Below, piece after piece: positions 1-11,200 of a DNA stretch of 64,000 nt. Under the pieces are notes generated by a model. It saw only the letters and a program-made list of their open reading frames with translations. It was not told the origin of the DNA and did not search any database. Both the position numbers and the translations under genes were made by a program. The stretch covers positions 11,098,001 through 11,162,000 of the forward strand of contig NC_083513.1 of NCBI RefSeq assembly GCF_032362555.1, given 5' to 3'. Positions within the stretch are counted from its first letter, which is position 1. Each line of letters starts with the position of its first letter. This stretch comes from Amyelois transitella (taxonomy: Eukaryota > Arthropoda > Insecta > Lepidoptera > Pyralidae).

Positions 1-610
1 CCACTTGTTGATAATCGTAGATCAATTAATTTTATTCACAAATTCAAATCATAATGTCAAAATTTATCTATTGATAAGATAATTACCGTTACACATGCAA
101 AACTTAAAATTATCGTCAAATAACTTATACTAGAATATCAACACAACATAATACTCCACCACTGCCCTCAGACTACGACCACTAACATCATTATATACAC
201 TGCCCAATTAAACGTTGTTTTAATATACTACCGTCTAAATGCTTATTAAAATCTTGTTACTAATATTTTCATTGATTCCTTTTTGTTGAAAAAAACGTTG
301 CGTTAGCCGAAAAAAAGAAATCCTTATACACCTATCTGTTTCAAGAGCATTGAAGCATAAAACGCGTTATTTTGCTTATAAGCAAGGATAAACAATTACT
401 ATTATTTATTTTTTTTGGGCAAAGTATAAAAGTTGCAGAGTAATTTATTACTAGCTAAAAAACGACATGCGGTTTTCAACGCAACACGAAATTATAACCA
501 TCACCGGATATTAGTCTATAGGAAACAACACACCAAAAATTAAAACCGCATCCATTGAAATAGCAAATAATAATTTACTTACAAATTTCATAAGGCACTG
601 CTCAAATTAT
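1..610. other. AT-rich non-coding stretch, no gene seen
   Basis: I see no coding exon, RNA gene or recognisable repeat here. If Fmr1 continues to the left, this lies in a downstream intron or in its 3' region, but no acceptor followed by an FMRP-like frame was found. Confidence 0.5.
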
Positions 611-876
611 CAGTAATATTATAAAGCTGACGAGTTTTTTTGTTAGAACGCGCTAATCTCAGGAACTACTGGTTCGAATTGAAAAATCCTTTTTGTGTTT
701 AGTAGGCCATTTATCGAGGAAGGCTTTAGGCTATTTATCATCACGCTGCAACTATAAGAAGCGAAGAAATAATGGAGAATGTGAAAAAAAAAACGGGGAA
801 AATTGATTCCTCCTTGAGGGCTTCAATGATGCCCAAAATAACTATTCCACGCGGACGAAGTCGCGGGCCCAGCTAG
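611..876 (+). mobile_element. Helitron-like non-autonomous element, GTCGCGGGC...CTAG type
   Basis: It starts near the shared 5' segment (ATATTATAAAGCTGA) and ends in CTAG at 873-876, followed by T. Just before the end is the hairpin CGCGGAC-GAA-GTCGCG, and no terminal inverted repeats are present. The same sequence recurs at 24746, 26525, 27521, 31699, 37413, 51581 and 55256. A 5' TC, a 3' hairpin plus CTAG and an A/T target are Helitron hallmarks, best shown in the 24746 and 26525 copies. No Rep/helicase is encoded. Confidence 0.7.
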
Positions 877-884
877 TATAGTAT

Positions 885-1255
885 TAAGCCAAGTCTGTCC
901 CTGTCTGTATGTATTATACTTAGATCTTTAAAACTACACAAAGGATTTTGGCGCAGACAGATAGATTGATTCAAGTTGTCTGGCCATGCCTTTACCGCAA
1001 GGCCCAGGTAGAAGGGGCTGGCCGAAAAGATTAACACTGGACGTAGCAAATAATATGCGAGCCAATGGACTGAAATCCGAGGAAGCCGAAAACCGTACCA
1101 AGTGGAGAGAGAAGTCGGAATACGGATCCCGGGCCCTGAAACACTTCTGTGGAGGGTGCAACGAACACGCAGAGATAAGAGAGAGATTGATTCAAGATGA
1201 GAGTTTTATGTATAAATGCTACCCATGCGAAGCCGAGGCAGGTCGCTAGTTGTTG
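885..1255 (+). mobile_element. Decayed repeats: short Helitron piece followed by LINE ORF C-terminal remnant
   Basis: Positions 885-985 resemble the internal part of the Helitron copy at 33128. From 986 to 1249 an 87-codon frame carries a GRRGWPKRL...MRANGL...RTKWREK pattern. This looks like the C-terminal tail of an RTE-type LINE reverse transcriptase (typically GRP..RW.D.V..DM...GL...A.DR..W). A related fragment, similarly decayed, is at 7300-7376. No catalytic domain remains. Confidence 0.5.
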
Positions 1256-2060
1256 AAATAAAACAATGAAATGACGTTTCTGACTACAGAAGAAATAAAG
1301 TTTATAACACCCTGTTTGTATAAGGTAATTTTTTAATTCGATTCCCATCAAGGCCTTAATTAAACCAACCAAATTATTACTTGATCCTCATTGATATTAC
1401 TATGACGCGATCCGACAGACTATGACATTTCATTTTGGAGATAACTAACCTAATGATTGTTATTATATGATGAATATCTATCTATACTTATAGAAATCTG
1501 TGTATTACCCGTTCACGGCTTAACTACATGAATTTTTGTGTGGCCATAGTTAATTATTGAGGACAAACATAGAGTACCTTTTCCCTAAAAATTCCCTCGG
1601 CAGTGAAGTCTAGACAAAAACTAAGACACAAATAGTATTTAAATGACATTTGAGCAGCGTCCCAAAGAGATGCCATTCATCCATCAGCACCATCCTCTTA
1701 ATGTACTAATTAAAATGTAAACCAAGGTGCACAGCCGACCAACAGAACATATAAACAGTAGAAATGCATAAATAAACATACAATATTATAAACATAGAGC
1801 ACTACCCACTACATTTTAACTAGCACATTCGGTAATATTTTCAGATTTAATATTATATTTTATTATTTCACAATAATAGCAAAATAATAAAATATGAAAG
1901 AACAATTCATATGCTTTGCAGTTTGCAGAATGAATATAATCATGCGTTTCTCCAAATTAATAAATATATAATCACTAATAAAATTGATTTAACAAATAAA
2001 TAAAAAATAATAAGAAGTATCTAAATTTGTTTCCCGCAAATATACATTGCGCTTACGACG
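1256..2060. other. AT-rich stretch without gene
   Basis: No open frame of interest on either strand. A plausible minus-strand acceptor near 1290 opens only a short frame inside LINE debris and was not accepted as an Fmr1 exon. Confidence 0.45.
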
Positions 2061-2066
2061 AGAATT

Positions 2067-2290
2067 TGCCGTGTGGTTCCCGACACTAATATAAAAAAAA
2101 GGACCACTCCATCTCTTTCCCAATAATGTCGTATAACGCGACTAAGAGATAGGCTTATAACCTTGGGATTCTTCTTATAAACGACGGGCTAGCAACCTAT
2201 CAGTATTTAGAATCTCAATTCTATCATTAAGCCTAACCGCTGAACGCGACCTGTCAGTGCGTCAGGACCGGTGTCTCTGTCCACCCCGTA
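2067..2290 (+). repeat. SINE-like family A copy (CGTGTGGTTCC... type)
   Basis: Matches the abundant family A: CGTGTGGTTCCCG, GACCACTCCATCTC, GATGTCGTA, GGGATTCTTCTT, GGGCTAGCAACC, then a CTCTGTCYACCCCG tail. It ends in CTCTGTCCACCCCGTAC, which on the opposite strand forms the donor side of Fmr1 exon 13. The first intron bases of Fmr1 here are therefore repeat-derived. Confidence 0.65.
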
Positions 2291-2291
2291 C

Positions 2292-5200
2292 CTCTGTCCG
2301 CGCTGGAGACGTCCTGGCTGTCCAGCACGGAGCTCTCGTCGTCTGTCTGCCGGCGTCTGTCTTCGCGCCGTCTGCCGCTCTGCAATGTTCGTATATTTCG
2401 TTAGATTGTACATACAATGTGTGTGGTGAATATAATTAGGGTTCAGTTCTTAAAGGTGTGTATTTATAAGGACTAGCCCCCTTCCGTGTGAATTTAGCGC
2501 CATCTTGAAACACCAATTTAAATATAACTCGATATAGACGTGATTTGTGTGTGTATGTAAAAAATAACTGTGAGGAAACTTGTCCATTCAGGCAGGACCT
2601 GATTTATCAATTCAGTAGGGATGATGGCTTCTTAAAAATTGCACATTAGAAAAAACTTTAGCATCCCCTTAACACGCCCATACAATACAATGATGCGGCA
2701 ACTAAGTTAGGATTTTTTCATATTGATTGTTAATAAAAGTACCCGAAACCGCCGAGCTTGTATGAAGAGAGTTATGAATGTGGACGAAGCGAAAGAAGTA
2801 TGCAGAGATCGTGGCAAGTGGAAAGAGGTAGTCTCTGCCTACCCCTCCGGGAAAGAGGCGTGATTTTATGTATGTATGTATGTATGATTGTTAATTTCTA
2901 GACTTTCCTACTTTTTTTACTGTGCAATGTATCACGTTTCCTTTTTTTTTACAATGCAAGTAGTGTTCACATCGAGATGATACTACACTTACACATGAGT
3001 CTATAATGTGTGTTGCTCTATATATTTTCTTCTGTCATAACATAAGTTTCGTGTACCAAATAAAAATATGAATATCGTAAATGGCATCTAAGAGTTTACA
3101 AATGATAGGAATTCTTTTGGGCGATGGGCTAGTAACCTGCCACTATTCGAATCTCAGTTCTATCATTCAGTCAAACAGCTGAATGTAGGCCACATTCAGC
3201 TGTTTGACTGAATCATATAATCAGCCAGTAGTTTCGTGGCTGTCTCTGTGTGTGTTGCTCAACATATTCATAATGTATGTTTCGTTAATATTGCATATGT
3301 ATTTTGTTATGGGCAACAAAGATGACTTGTATTTGTGCCCCGCGTGTTACACAGCCGTGACTGTGTGTGTGTGTGTCTGTCTGTGTGTCGCGGCACTCAC
3401 GTTGGGGCGCGGCGGCTGCGGGCGGTGCGCGGAGTGCGCGCCGGCGCGCCCGTTCTCCAGCGGCCGCCGCCGCTCCGACGACCTGAACATGAACACACAC
3501 AGGTACATTCATTTCACATTTTAAATTAATATTTCCTATCGTATAACTTAGAAAATTAAAATTTCGATAATTAAAAAAGCGAGATTTATCTACAAACCTC
3601 ATTTCAAAAATAAATATTTTAAATGTTTAATTTGAAATTTTAACTAGTAGTAGTAACTAGTATTGTAAAAAACAAAACGAGTACATTTCATCTCTTGAAC
3701 AAGACTTGAAGAGTTCCCTTGCAAACCTTGCGCAGGTCAGACGGGAGTCGCTTCGTGCAAAAACCTCACCCAATCCAGGGTCCATGGTTGCAGGCATACC
3801 CCGAACTCCTCTCCAGAGTGGTGAGGATGCAACCGGGACTAAAAGTCAAAAGGAAGAAGACTTCTAACAGTGATTCTGACAAATGAAACATTGGAAAATA
3901 CATTTTTAAAAGGGGGTGTTCCTAGATAAAGGTCCGCGTGTGGTAAAATACATGTTTAAAAGGGGGGGTACGTAGATAAACGTGTAGACTAGCCGTGTGT
4001 ACCTGTTGCCGCGCTGGTGGCGCGCGCCGCGCGGCCGGAAGTTCTCGCCGCGCTCGTCGCCCGCGTCCGCCGCGTGCCGCGCGCCGCCTGCAGCACAACA
4101 TCGTCACGTTATCACATCTTATTTATTTATTTGGAAGACCAACTATCGTTGATAAAAATATAGCGTTACGTATGTCAAACAAATGGTCAATTATATTGAT
4201 AAAAAAACACTAATCCATTAAAAAAGTAACATCAATCACTCAAATTCAACAATAAGTATTTATAAAGAATTTAATAGCTCATTAATCTTAACTCACTACG
4301 GACTTCAAATTTTTTGGCGATATCTTTCAAAGCATAGAAATTAATTAATTAATTTTATTAAATCTATGGATCTAGGAGCATATTTACATATAATTTTTCA
4401 CTTTTTCTTAGCTCTGTGTAAGCTTTTTAAATACGGAGGTGTTTGGTCAGTATCTATGAGTAAACTTTATTTGCTGTTTAAGCTGGTAATAATCAAGCGT
4501 TATGAAAGTTGTATTACACAGAGATACTCCTCATTTTGTGCTAAGTCCAATTTTCCGGTTACATTTGTCATTATTTTTCAAATAACAGGGTAAATAAATA
4601 ACAATCTTACGTCATATATAAGTCATTTTTTTTTCAAATCATAAATAATAACTATATCACCTTACTGACGTAAGTCAAGTAACAGGTATGTGATATAAAT
4701 ATTTTTGATATCGCAATATATATGAATCAAGTTATGTAAGCCTCGCAGCAAATACCAGGCGGTCGCACAACGACTCTCGCCGAGGAGAGAAGCCTAGACG
4801 GCAATTTTGACATTGGTTCAGTGAGCGTGTGACGTCATGCCGCCGTGGTCTACGTGCGGGGATATATGTAAGTAAATATAAATAAATAAATATATACGGG
4901 ACAAATTACACAGATTGAGTTTGACTCGAAGTAAGTTCGAAACTTGTGTTATGAGATACTAACTCAACGATACTATATAATAAATAATTATAAAGATAAT
5001 TATTTATTATATAGTATCGTTATGACGGCCTCTGTGGCTCAGCGGTAGTACGCTTGTCTGTGACACCGGAGGTCCCGGGTTCGAATCCCGGTCAAGGCAT
5101 GATGAGAAAAGAACTTTTTCTGATTGTCCTGGGTCTTGGATGTTTATCTATATAAGTATTTATTATAAAATATAGTATCGTTGAGTTAGTATCTCGTAAC

Positions 5201-8200
5201 ACAAGTTTCGAACTTACTTCGAGGCTAACTCAATCAGTGTAATTTGTCCCGTATATATTTATTTAATATTTAATAAACATCCAAGACGCAGGCCAATCAG
5301 AGAAAGTGCGTTTATCATCATGCCCTGGCCGGGATTCGAACCCGGGACCTCCGGTGTCACGGACAAGCGCACTATCGCTGCGCCAGAGGCCGCCAGGCAG
5401 GTGTGCGGGCGGAGTGCGGGCGGTGTACGGGCAGTGTGCGGGTGGAGTGCGGGCGGAGTGCGGGTGGAGTGCGGGCGGTGTACGGGCAGTGTGCGGGTGG
5501 AGTGCGGGCGGAGTGCGGGCGGAGTGCGGGCGGAGTGCGGGCGGAGTGCGGGCGGAGTGCGGGCGGAGTGCGGGCGGAGTGCGGGCGGAGTGCGGGCGGA
5601 GTGCGGGCGGAGTGCGGGCGGAGTGCGGGCGGAGTGCGGGCGGAGTGCGGGCGGAGTGCGGGCGGGGCGGGGCGGTGGGCACTGACCGGGCGGGTAGCGG
5701 GCGCGGCGCGCGCGCGCGGCGGGCGGCGGGTAGAGCGCGCCGGCGCCCAGCACCACGCGCAGCTGCTGGTCGATCTCCTGCTTCTCCGCGCGCAGCTGCT
5801 CCACCTCCTGCGGCACGGTCAGCGGGGTTACTACATCTACTACATCCAGGTTTTCCCACACCCCAACAGCATATGTTCGTATTTAATACATACATTCATA
5901 CATACATACATATCGTCACGTCTATATCCCATGCGGGGTAGACAGAGCCAACAGTCTTGAAGACTAAACGGCCACGTTCAGCTATTTAGCTTAATGATAG
6001 AATTGTGATTCAAATAGTGACAGATTGCTAGCCCATCGCCTAAAAGAAGAATTGTATTTAATGTACACACAAGTTGAGACATTAATCACATTTTACGACA
6101 ACCTAAGACTTGTCTACATAAATGTGCTTGCAATTTGACCATTAAAAATAGCAAACATATTTCTGGTCATGCCACTTCCACCTATCCTTAATAAAGCATC
6201 TAAACATTCCCTTTTTTATTTATATCTTTTTTTCACAACACACATCCCCTTATCATGCTCTTTTTAACCCAATCACTCTGTTTTGTGTTCAGTTTTAAAT
6301 TTAGATAATAATAATTACCTTTAGATGCGCCACGTGGTACTCGACCAAAACTTTAGCGTTGGCAATGTTCTCTCTCGTGCCGACGAACACAAACGGGACC
6401 ATTCCTTCCTCGCGAGGCGTCGATGGCTGTGGCTCGTTGTCACCTTCCACTTTAACCTGGAATAATAAATTAAAATTTCATAAAATATACTCGAAAAGGC
6501 TAGTACAAAGAGGTATGTAAGAACTGGTCACAGACAACCTCGATTTTTAACATTGTACATTTTACCAATCCAATGTTAAGTAATACAGAAAATTTACAGT
6601 GTTAGTAATTATGTTTGTAAAATAAAGATGAAAAAGATATCCAATATAAGATTACCATGCACAGCCTGCTGAAACTCTAGTGTCTGTAAATCTCCCTTGC
6701 GGGGTAGACAGAGTAGTCTTGAAAAGAAATAAGGCTATGTTTAGCTGTTTGGCCTAATATGGTTTCAAATAGTGACAGGTTGCTAACCCATCACCTACAA
6801 TATTATTAGTACCAAACATATTATTAATTAAAGTACAGTATCTGCCTACCCCTATAGGAAAAAGGCGTGATAAATATGTATGTATTAACATGAATATATA
6901 AAAACTAGCGACCCGCCCCGGCTTCGCACGGGTGCAAAATTCGGAAAAAATTATACATAAAAACCACTTGATACACTCTACCTGTTACAAAAAACCGCAT
7001 CAAAATCCGTTGCTTAATTTTAAAGATTTGAGCATGCAGACAAACAGACTAAAATGTTTTATACTATGTAGTGATAAGAAGACAAACAATACAGACGCGC
7101 ACGACGCCGCTCTTGTCCACGATCTCCTGTATGACCTTCCCGCTCTTGCCGATGACCTTGCCCACGAGCGCGCGCGGCACCTTGATGGACTCCTCCGCGT
7201 ACTCCAGCAGCGAGCGCGCCTGCCGCACCGCCTCCAGCGACTGCCGACAGGTTATACTGTTTATATATACTGTCGTGACGTCAATGACGTGGACTCAAAT
7301 CAGGGGAGGGACCAGGCGGAGAGAGAAGTCGGAAGGAACACTTTTGTGGAGGGGGCAACCGGGAACATGCAGAGATGAGGTTATATACAAATTATATTTA
7401 AAAGGATATTACAATTAGTGCCGTGTGGTTCCCGGCACCAATACAAAAAAGAATAGGACCACTCCATCTCGTTCCCATGGATGTCGTAAAAGGCGACTAA
7501 GGAATAGGCTTATAAACTTGGGATTCTCCTTTTAGGCGATGGGCTAGCAACCCGCCACTATATGAATCTCAATTTTATCACTAAGCCAAACAGCTGAACG
7601 TGGCCTATCAGTCTTTTCAAGACTGTTGGCTCTGTCTACCCCGTAAGGGATAAAGACGTGATGTATATGTATGTATTACAATTGGGAGGCAACAGAAGTG
7701 AATGATGATAGGATTCATACAAAGAAAAGTTGAATAAATGGTCAATTTAACATACATGTGGAGGCTGAGAGAAGGCAGATTAAGTATGAACCACATCCTA
7801 CCTATAAATGCGAACGTTTGTAAAGATGTGTGGATCTGTTTGTTACTTCCACGCAAAATGTACCGACAGGTTTTCAAAGAACTGTAGTAATACAGTTTAG
7901 TTAGAGATTTTTAAGCGAAATAAGTTAATTGGTTGTTTGTTTCCTTTTTCATGGGTTATTTATTAAATTAATCTTCAAAATTTTTACGAATATATAATGA
8001 ACAGTCCGGAGAAGGACATAGGATACCTTTTATTCCACTAAAAACCTGTTTTCTTTTGAGGTGGCGCAAAATAACCCAGCCCTTCAAACAATCAAATCTA
8101 ATGAAGGCAAGTTAAACTAAATATTCACAAAGCTGATATTATTATCACCTATCAAACCTTATCTCACTTTTGCGTCAAGCCCTCGCCTGAAAACGTCCCT

Positions 8201-11200
8201 TCAGAAATCAATTATTAACAAAGTAAACTAACTTAATGATTTGAGACAGAGTACGAACGACTATAGACATCCACTGACCTCGCCGCAGATCTTGAACGTG
8301 CACGAGACCTCCTCCAGCTCGATGTTGGTGACGCCCGGCACCTTGCGCGCCTGCTGGATGTTGGCGCCGTGCGTGCCGATCGCCAGCCCCATCAGGTCCT
8401 CGCGCACTGAGAACTCGTCCGAGTAGCTGCCGAGTTGTGTCCAAATATATCGTATACAAATGTTACCTATATAATCACGTCTATATCCGTTGCGGGGTAG
8501 ACATAGCCAACAGTCTTGTTAAAATTGATAGGCCACGTTCAGGCTTTTTGGCTTTAAAATAGAATTGAGATTAAAATAGTGACAGGTTGCTAGTCCATCG
8601 CCTAAAAGAATCCCAAGTTTATAAACCAACCCCTTAGTCGCCTTTTACGACATCTATGGGAGAGAGATAGAGTGGTCCTGTTCTTTTTTATATTGGTACC
8701 GGGAACCACGCGGCACAAAAAGGAGTATAGCTAAATTAATACGAGTGTTGCGCGTAAATGTAGCTGACAAGTAGCCAAGTGAGGCTTTAAAGCCGTGACA
8801 TAGAAATTACAATAACTACTTACTTTGTGCTTCGTGCAAAAACCTGACGAAAAAATCAACGAGTCAGATTGCATGATTTCACTTTGAAATTTTCATTCAA
8901 TGAACGCACCCAGATATATAAGTCAAAATGCAACATTAACTAATTACTAAAACACGATATCTTTTACTTAAGAAATAACCAAACATTCGTTAGCAGTTCA
9001 AAGTCACCTTTTACACTAGCGACATTGCCCCTTTGGATAGCAACATCCTTTGAAACTAACTACTGACTAACAATAATCACTTTTAATCTATTTAACAACT
9101 ACTACATTTACCTACTCCGTGTATTTTATGAGGTTGTTTTTTTTTTAATTTATTTATCTTTTTGTTTATTTAGTTATTGATTATGGCACCAGATTTAAAC
9201 ACATTCAATTCATACATGTGTATTATCTCGTCTATATCCCTTGCGTGATAGACAGAGCTGTATGACTTATAAATGGAATTCAGCTTCTAATAGGTAGTGA
9301 CAGGTTGCTAAGCCTATCGCCTAAAAGCAGAATCCTAAGTTAAGTCTATCCCTTAGTCGCCATTTACGACATCCATGGTAAAGATATGGAGTGGTCAATG
9401 CCTTTGTGCCGGAAACCATACATACGGACAAACATAATAAGATAAATATATTCTGGCGAACGCCAACAGAAATTTTATTGCCCTCATATGTTTTGTGCAA
9501 GCAACTTATTATGTGTTTTATATCAACAAAGAACATACCAATACCATTATCCATGCAAATTAATGTAAATCATACATAATTTACAAGCTTTATTGAGTTA
9601 ATTCACAGAAACATTAGTTCGTATGTACGTCACTATCAGTTAAAGAATTAAAATTTAAAAACCAATTCATCCTAAGTGTTTTAAAAAACATGTCTCGTTT
9701 TAAAAATTCAACCAGTGAAGAAGCACCAAGCCTTATTTAGTTCTAAAATACATTAACTCATAATATCAAAATCCTTGTTCCTTCATTACTGCTTTACTTA
9801 CAAAATAATGAAATGAAATGTGGTCTTATCACGTTTGCTAGCAATTTCGGAATCATTTAAAGTCTGTTAGAATTTAATAGTATTTTCTTTTTCATTAACA
9901 TATCAAGCTTGATACTTCCATACTGATCCAAACGGCATGCAAAACAAAAGAGGTTACCCACAAATCAACAACGCGTTAGGGCATCGTCCATAGCTAAAAC
10001 AGATAATTACCGGCTCCGTTCGTCGCTCCCCTGGCCGGCCGACCGCGATAACTGCTCAAGGGGGCTGAAATTTTGCAGGCGTGTAAGCAAGGCCAAATGT
10101 TTCTGCGGGTAGTGCGCGATAGAAAATTTTGAATCAGCAATGTTGTAAATTATAAATGTATGTGTATATCCAACAAGATTTCAGCTCCTCCAAAAATTTG
10201 CTAAGCAAGCTTTTGGGTTTTGTAATGGAAACAACAGAAAATGTTAGCCGTTCGATTGTTTTTTTTTTTGCAAAACTTTTGGAATGAGCACTGGAAGTAG
10301 AAGAAAACTAATATTATGTGAGTGCAATTCAGGACTTTAAATATTCGCGTGTACGCCCGTGTAAACCACTCTCAAATTTATATTATGATAGAGACTTTTC
10401 TATGATCTTTATTTATCTTTTTAAATCAAAATGGCCAGCATTTTCTGCAGTCAAACTAAGAACAACATCGAATATGTATAAGAAGACAACAAAACCATCC
10501 TTACCCTCCCTGATTGTGTATTTTGGTGGACTCCAACTGCCGCGCCGCCTCCTCAGTCTTTTTCAGCAATAAAAACTTTTGGGCTAGATTCCTGTAAAGA
10601 GAAAATATTGGGTTTAACGTGAAAACTAATTAAAATACATTATCAGTGAAAAAAATTTTGGTTTTAACTGGAATATGCAGATGAGAGAAAAACATTTCAT
10701 AAAATAAAAAAACTTAATTTATAAAACCTCAGGGAGATTTAAATTCTTACTATAGCAGTGCCCTTCGAACAAAATAAGAAATTAAGGAACTAACAATTTA
10801 CACTGTCTTTTTTCTTTAGCTAAATACTAAACATATTTGTGAAGAGTATTATACTACCAAATCGGCATAAATCTAAACGCCGTAGGCCCTGATACTCCCC
10901 GATAATGTCAGCACATTGTCTATGACGCGACAACACGGAAGCGGTGTCGCGTCGTAGACATTTGAAGCTTCAGATGATACACAAATGAAGCCTTATGTAT
11001 GTGCTTTATTATATTGAGTCCATATTAAGGTTCATCAACATTTGGTTCGATAACTATGCAAATGCTAACATACGTAACTTCGTCTGCCAACGATCGCTTA
11101 GGTATAGTTCGCCAGGAATTTTCAACAAATCGTCGAACTATTAATCGACAGAATAGACTCTTACTGTAGGTAAAAGTCAGCCCGAAAACAGTTTCAGACT

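Noticed and set aside
1200-1300. Candidate terminal Fmr1 exon after a minus-strand TTCTTCTGTAG acceptor near 1290
   Set aside because: It opens only about 12 codons ending in a stop, within LINE debris, with no FMRP-like content.
5024-5098. tRNA gene at the SINE B head
   Set aside because: A and B boxes are present but the same head recurs with the SINE body in at least six places; the cloverleaf is degraded. Only 28831-28903 is a real tRNA.
5259-5960. Several 120-211 codon open frames on both strands
   Set aside because: They are produced by the 11-bp minisatellite, whose unit has no stop in any frame; the repeating Arg/Gly or Arg/Pro peptides are artefacts. Only 5807-5687 (minus) is a real exon.
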